64,000 nucleotides of DNA, taken from NCBI GenBank assembly GCA_017991555.1, contig JAGOQM010000010.1, forward strand, positions 1-64,000, read 5' to 3'. Positions 62,039 through 64,000 of this stretch are shown here, piece by piece. The position numbers and the translations under genes are program-made. The notes beneath the pieces are model-generated. The model was given only the letters and a program-made list of their open reading frames with translations. It was not told the origin of the DNA and did not search any database. Position 1 is the stretch's first letter. The number at the start of each line of letters is the position of its first letter. Origin of the DNA: Neisseriaceae bacterium (GTDB lineage Bacteria; Pseudomonadota; Gammaproteobacteria; Burkholderiales; Neisseriaceae).

Positions 62039-63220
62039 CTACGGTGCCCGAGTTAGCCACATGGCGCCAAAGCACAGCGCGCCGGCAACGGCGATCACGC
62101 CCACCATGGGCAAGGGATCCACCGCAGAAAATTGGCTGACCAAAAAGCTAAAGCACGCACCCAAACCAAACTGGGTCGCCACCGCCAAGCCTGCGGCCGC
62201 ACCAGCCTGGCGCGGAAACAAAGCCATCAGCTGGGCAATGCAATTGGCGCTGAGCGTGCCCGTCATGGCCACAAACACCCACAGCCCCACAACGATGCCC
62301 CACAGTCCGCCCCAACCGCTCCAGCCTAAGCACAACAGCCATAGCGCCGACGCCAACACCATGCCGGCGCCAAATTGAATCATGCGCTGCGGCCCCACCC
62401 GCCCCACCATGCTGGCATTCACAAAGGTCATGGCCATGATGCCAAAAATATTCAGACCAAACAGCAAGGCGTACTGCTGCGGTGTCACCCCGAAATAATC
62501 AATGTACACAAACGGTGACGCGGTGATGTAGACAAACATGCCGGCAAACGACATGCCCATACACCCAATATAGCTTAAGCCCCGTCGATTCGTGGCGATC
62601 TGATAATAGGCGCCAAACACCTGACGCAACGACGGCAGCCGCCGTTCTGACGCCAGCGTTTCGGGCACTTTATGGTAAACCAACAGCAGGCACAGTAAGG
62701 CAAACAAAAATAAAAACCCAAAAATGGCCCGCCAGCCCAGCCACAACACCAGCAAGCTGCCCAGCACCGGTGCGGCAATGGTCGCCACCATGGTAATGAT
62801 GTGCATCAACGACAGGATTTTAGCCGCCTCGCCCACGGGGTATACGTCGCGCACGATGGCCCGCGCCAACACTGAGGCACTGGCCCCGCCCAAGGCTTGC
62901 AGCAACCGCCACGCCAATAACTGCTCGGCGCTCAAGGCCCAGGCGCAGCCAACGGTGGCCACCAAATACAGGCCAATGCCCAACAGCAATAACCACCGCC
63001 GGCCAAAACGATCCGACAGCGGCCCATACAACAGCATGCCCACGCTAAAGCCCACCAAAAACAAGGTAATGGTGAGTTTAATCTCGCCCGCCCTCGCCGC
63101 CAGGTCCTCAGCGATGATCGGCAGGCTGGGCAAATACATGTCGATGGATAACGGACCAAACGCCACCAGGCTGGCCAAAATAATGATGAGCCCATGACGG
63201 GGCCGCAGTGTGTGATTCAT
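62039..63220 (-). CDS. Bcr/CflA-type MFS drug efflux transporter
   Basis: A 393-residue twelve-helix major facilitator of the Bcr/CflA (DHA1) group. FGPLSIDMYLPSLPIIAEDL near residue 20 is the family signature. LYGPLSDRFGRRWLLLLG (about 65-82) is motif A, and RLLQALGGASASVLARAIVRD motif C in two parts. Substrates include bicyclomycin and, for some members, cysteine. GAAGAGG with eight-base spacing supports the ATG at 63220 over an upstream TTG. Confidence 0.9.
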   Translation of the reverse strand: MNHTLRPRHGLIIILASLVAFGPLSIDMYLPSLPIIAEDLAARAGEIKLTITLFLVGFSVGMLLYGPLSDRFGRRWLLLLGIGLYLVATVGCAWALSAEQLLAWRLLQALGGASASVLARAIVRDVYPVGEAAKILSLMHIITMVATIAAPVLGSLLVLWLGWRAIFGFLFLFALLCLLLVYHKVPETLASERRLPSLRQVFGAYYQIATNRRGLSYIGCMGMSFAGMFVYITASPFVYIDYFGVTPQQYALLFGLNIFGIMAMTFVNASMVGRVGPQRMIQFGAGMVLASALWLLCLGWSGWGGLWGIVVGLWVFVAMTGTLSANCIAQLMALFPRQAGAAAGLAVATQFGLGACFSFLVSQFSAVDPLPMVGVIAVAGALCFGAMWLTRAP

Positions 63221-63244
63221 ACCCAAACCTCTTCAAGCGCACAT

Positions 63245-63273
63245 AAAAAAGGGTTATTCATATAGAATAACCC
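63245..63273 (-). terminator. Terminator of flavin reductase-MarR gene
   Basis: GGGTTATTC, ATATA, GAATAACCC: a 9-bp stem followed on the minus strand by six T. It lies 17 bases past the stop of the next gene and before the MFS gene. Confidence 0.85.
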
Positions 63274-63290
63274 TAATGAAGCCTTAAGTC

Positions 63291-64000
63291 TTAATCAATC
63301 ATGTCTTTGAGCATGGTTTTAAACAGCGCCACCTGTTCCGGCTGGTACTGGCTGAACACCTGATCTTGATGCTCCTCGGCGATGGCATACAGCTGCTGTG
63401 CCTGTTCATGCCCCAATTCGGTGAGCTGCAAGGCGTCACTGTCTTCCTGGATCAACCCCTTACGCTTGAGAATCTCCACCGCTTGCTCAATTTCACGCAT
63501 CGGCATGGCCACTTCTTTGAGCATGCCGACCTTACAGTTGGCGTGACCGCCATCTAACACCAGCAGCATGCGCGCTTCGCTGGTACGCAGGCCTGAAGCC
63601 AGCTGCTTGGGATAGTAATCATTCTGATACGCGCGCACCGCTTGGGTAAGCAAGTAATGCATGTTGTGGAACAGCTTGCCCGAAGCCGTTTCGCCCGCGA
63701 CCGGCGCCTCACGCTTGCGCTGTAAGCTAGGGTGAGGCAAAACGGCCGAATACGCCCCTTGATGATACAGCAGCGGCGCCCGGCCAAAGTCGCTGAACGC
63801 CACCACTTTGCCGATCAAAATAAAATGGTCACCGGCATCAATTTGCTGATACAGCTCGCACTCAAAATGAGCGGCACAATCGGCCAACAACAATGAGCGC
63901 CCCGCGCCTTCGTGGTAGGCCACGTCGGCAAACTTATCCTCTTTGGGCCGCGCAAAGTTATTGGACAAGCCAATCTGGTCGCCGGCCAAGATGTTCACCG
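63291..64000 (-). CDS. Flavin reductase fused to MarR-like domain, partial
   Basis: The 3' part, at least 235 codons, of a gene whose 5' end lies beyond the window edge. The first about 100 residues are the C-terminal half of a flavin reductase-like domain (VNILAGDQIGLSNNFARP, CAAHFECELYQQIDAGDH, FILIGKVVAF). After a linker, about 110-230 form a winged-helix MarR-type domain (YLLTQAVRAYQNDYYPKQLA onward; LKEVAMPMREIEQAVEILKR; KGLIQEDSDALQLTELG). This layout matches C1 of p-hydroxyphenylacetate 3-hydroxylase, where the MarR-like part regulates reductase activity. The oxygenase partner is not visible. Confidence 0.8.
   Translation of the reverse strand, partial: VNILAGDQIGLSNNFARPKEDKFADVAYHEGAGRSLLLADCAAHFECELYQQIDAGDHFILIGKVVAFSDFGRAPLLYHQGAYSAVLPHPSLQRKREAPVAGETASGKLFHNMHYLLTQAVRAYQNDYYPKQLASGLRTSEARMLLVLDGGHANCKVGMLKEVAMPMREIEQAVEILKRKGLIQEDSDALQLTELGHEQAQQLYAIAEEHQDQVFSQYQPEQVALFKTMLKDMID

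Overview
The window reads as chromosome of a betaproteobacterium, most probably a member of the Neisseriales. The evidence is gene content and order: rlmE-ftsH-folP-glmM, kdsD-kdsC-lptC-lptA-lptB, glyQ-glyS, a CNP1-like protein and polymorphic-toxin tips. No Neisseria-type DNA uptake sequence was noticed by eye, so Neisseria itself is less likely. Most genes are densely packed housekeeping genes of moderate to high GC. The exception is an AT-richer accessory island at about 17.0-20.1 kb.

Layout. 0-5.5 kb: an intergenic inverted repeat, then three paralogous polyamine-type binding lipoproteins with a methyltransferase between the first two. 5.6-9.7 kb: rppH, parE, ygfZ and a DUF4442 protein. 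9.7-11.4 kb: an ArsR-YeeE/YedE-OsmC sulfur module, read leftwards. 11.5-15.9 kb: tsaD, an ABC-F ATPase (yheS), a GNAT protein and an amino-acid binding lipoprotein. 15.9-16.8 kb: an alpha/beta hydrolase. 17.0-20.1 kb: the island. 20.2-29 kb: metNIQ, a putative thiazoline/carbamoyl-cysteine degradation operon with a three-domain fused ABC transporter, and tsdBA cytochromes. 29-40 kb: dedA, glmM, folP, ftsH, rlmE, yhbY, greA, ssb, an MFS pump, pyrC and tusA. 40-44 kb: two secreted proteins, a LysR/PACE efflux pair, hpf and a zinc peptidase. 44-48 kb: LPS export and Kdo synthesis. 48-64 kb: a CPA2 antiporter, tRNA-Val and tRNA-Asp, glyQS, gmhB-plsC-peptidase, gloA, nhaD, rsuA, a MATE pump, a Dyp peroxidase, a Bcr-type MFS pump and the 3' part of a flavin reductase-MarR fusion that runs off the window.

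The most unusual part is the island. Three toxin-tip/immunity cassettes on the minus strand are cut up by five copies of a REP-like palindrome with a GTAG foot. One inverted pair of the palindrome flanks a complete RAYT (REP-associated tyrosine transposase) gene. A second pair flanks a decayed copy of the same element. One cassette keeps an intact barstar-type inhibitor but only the last 14 residues of its presumed barnase-type ribonuclease. A second keeps a ParB-like toxin tip with its partner. In both, the toxin sequence meets the palindrome at the same palindrome base and in the same reading phase.

A second theme is sulfur. The 20-29 kb block can be read as uptake of a cyclic or carbamoylated cysteine precursor and its conversion to cysteine (ATC-hydrolase and N-carbamoyl-amino-acid hydrolase homologues), beside methionine import and thiosulfate/tetrathionate cytochromes. 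The persulfide-type ArsR module and a TusA-like protein lie elsewhere in the window. Pathway assignments are inferred from family membership and gene order only.
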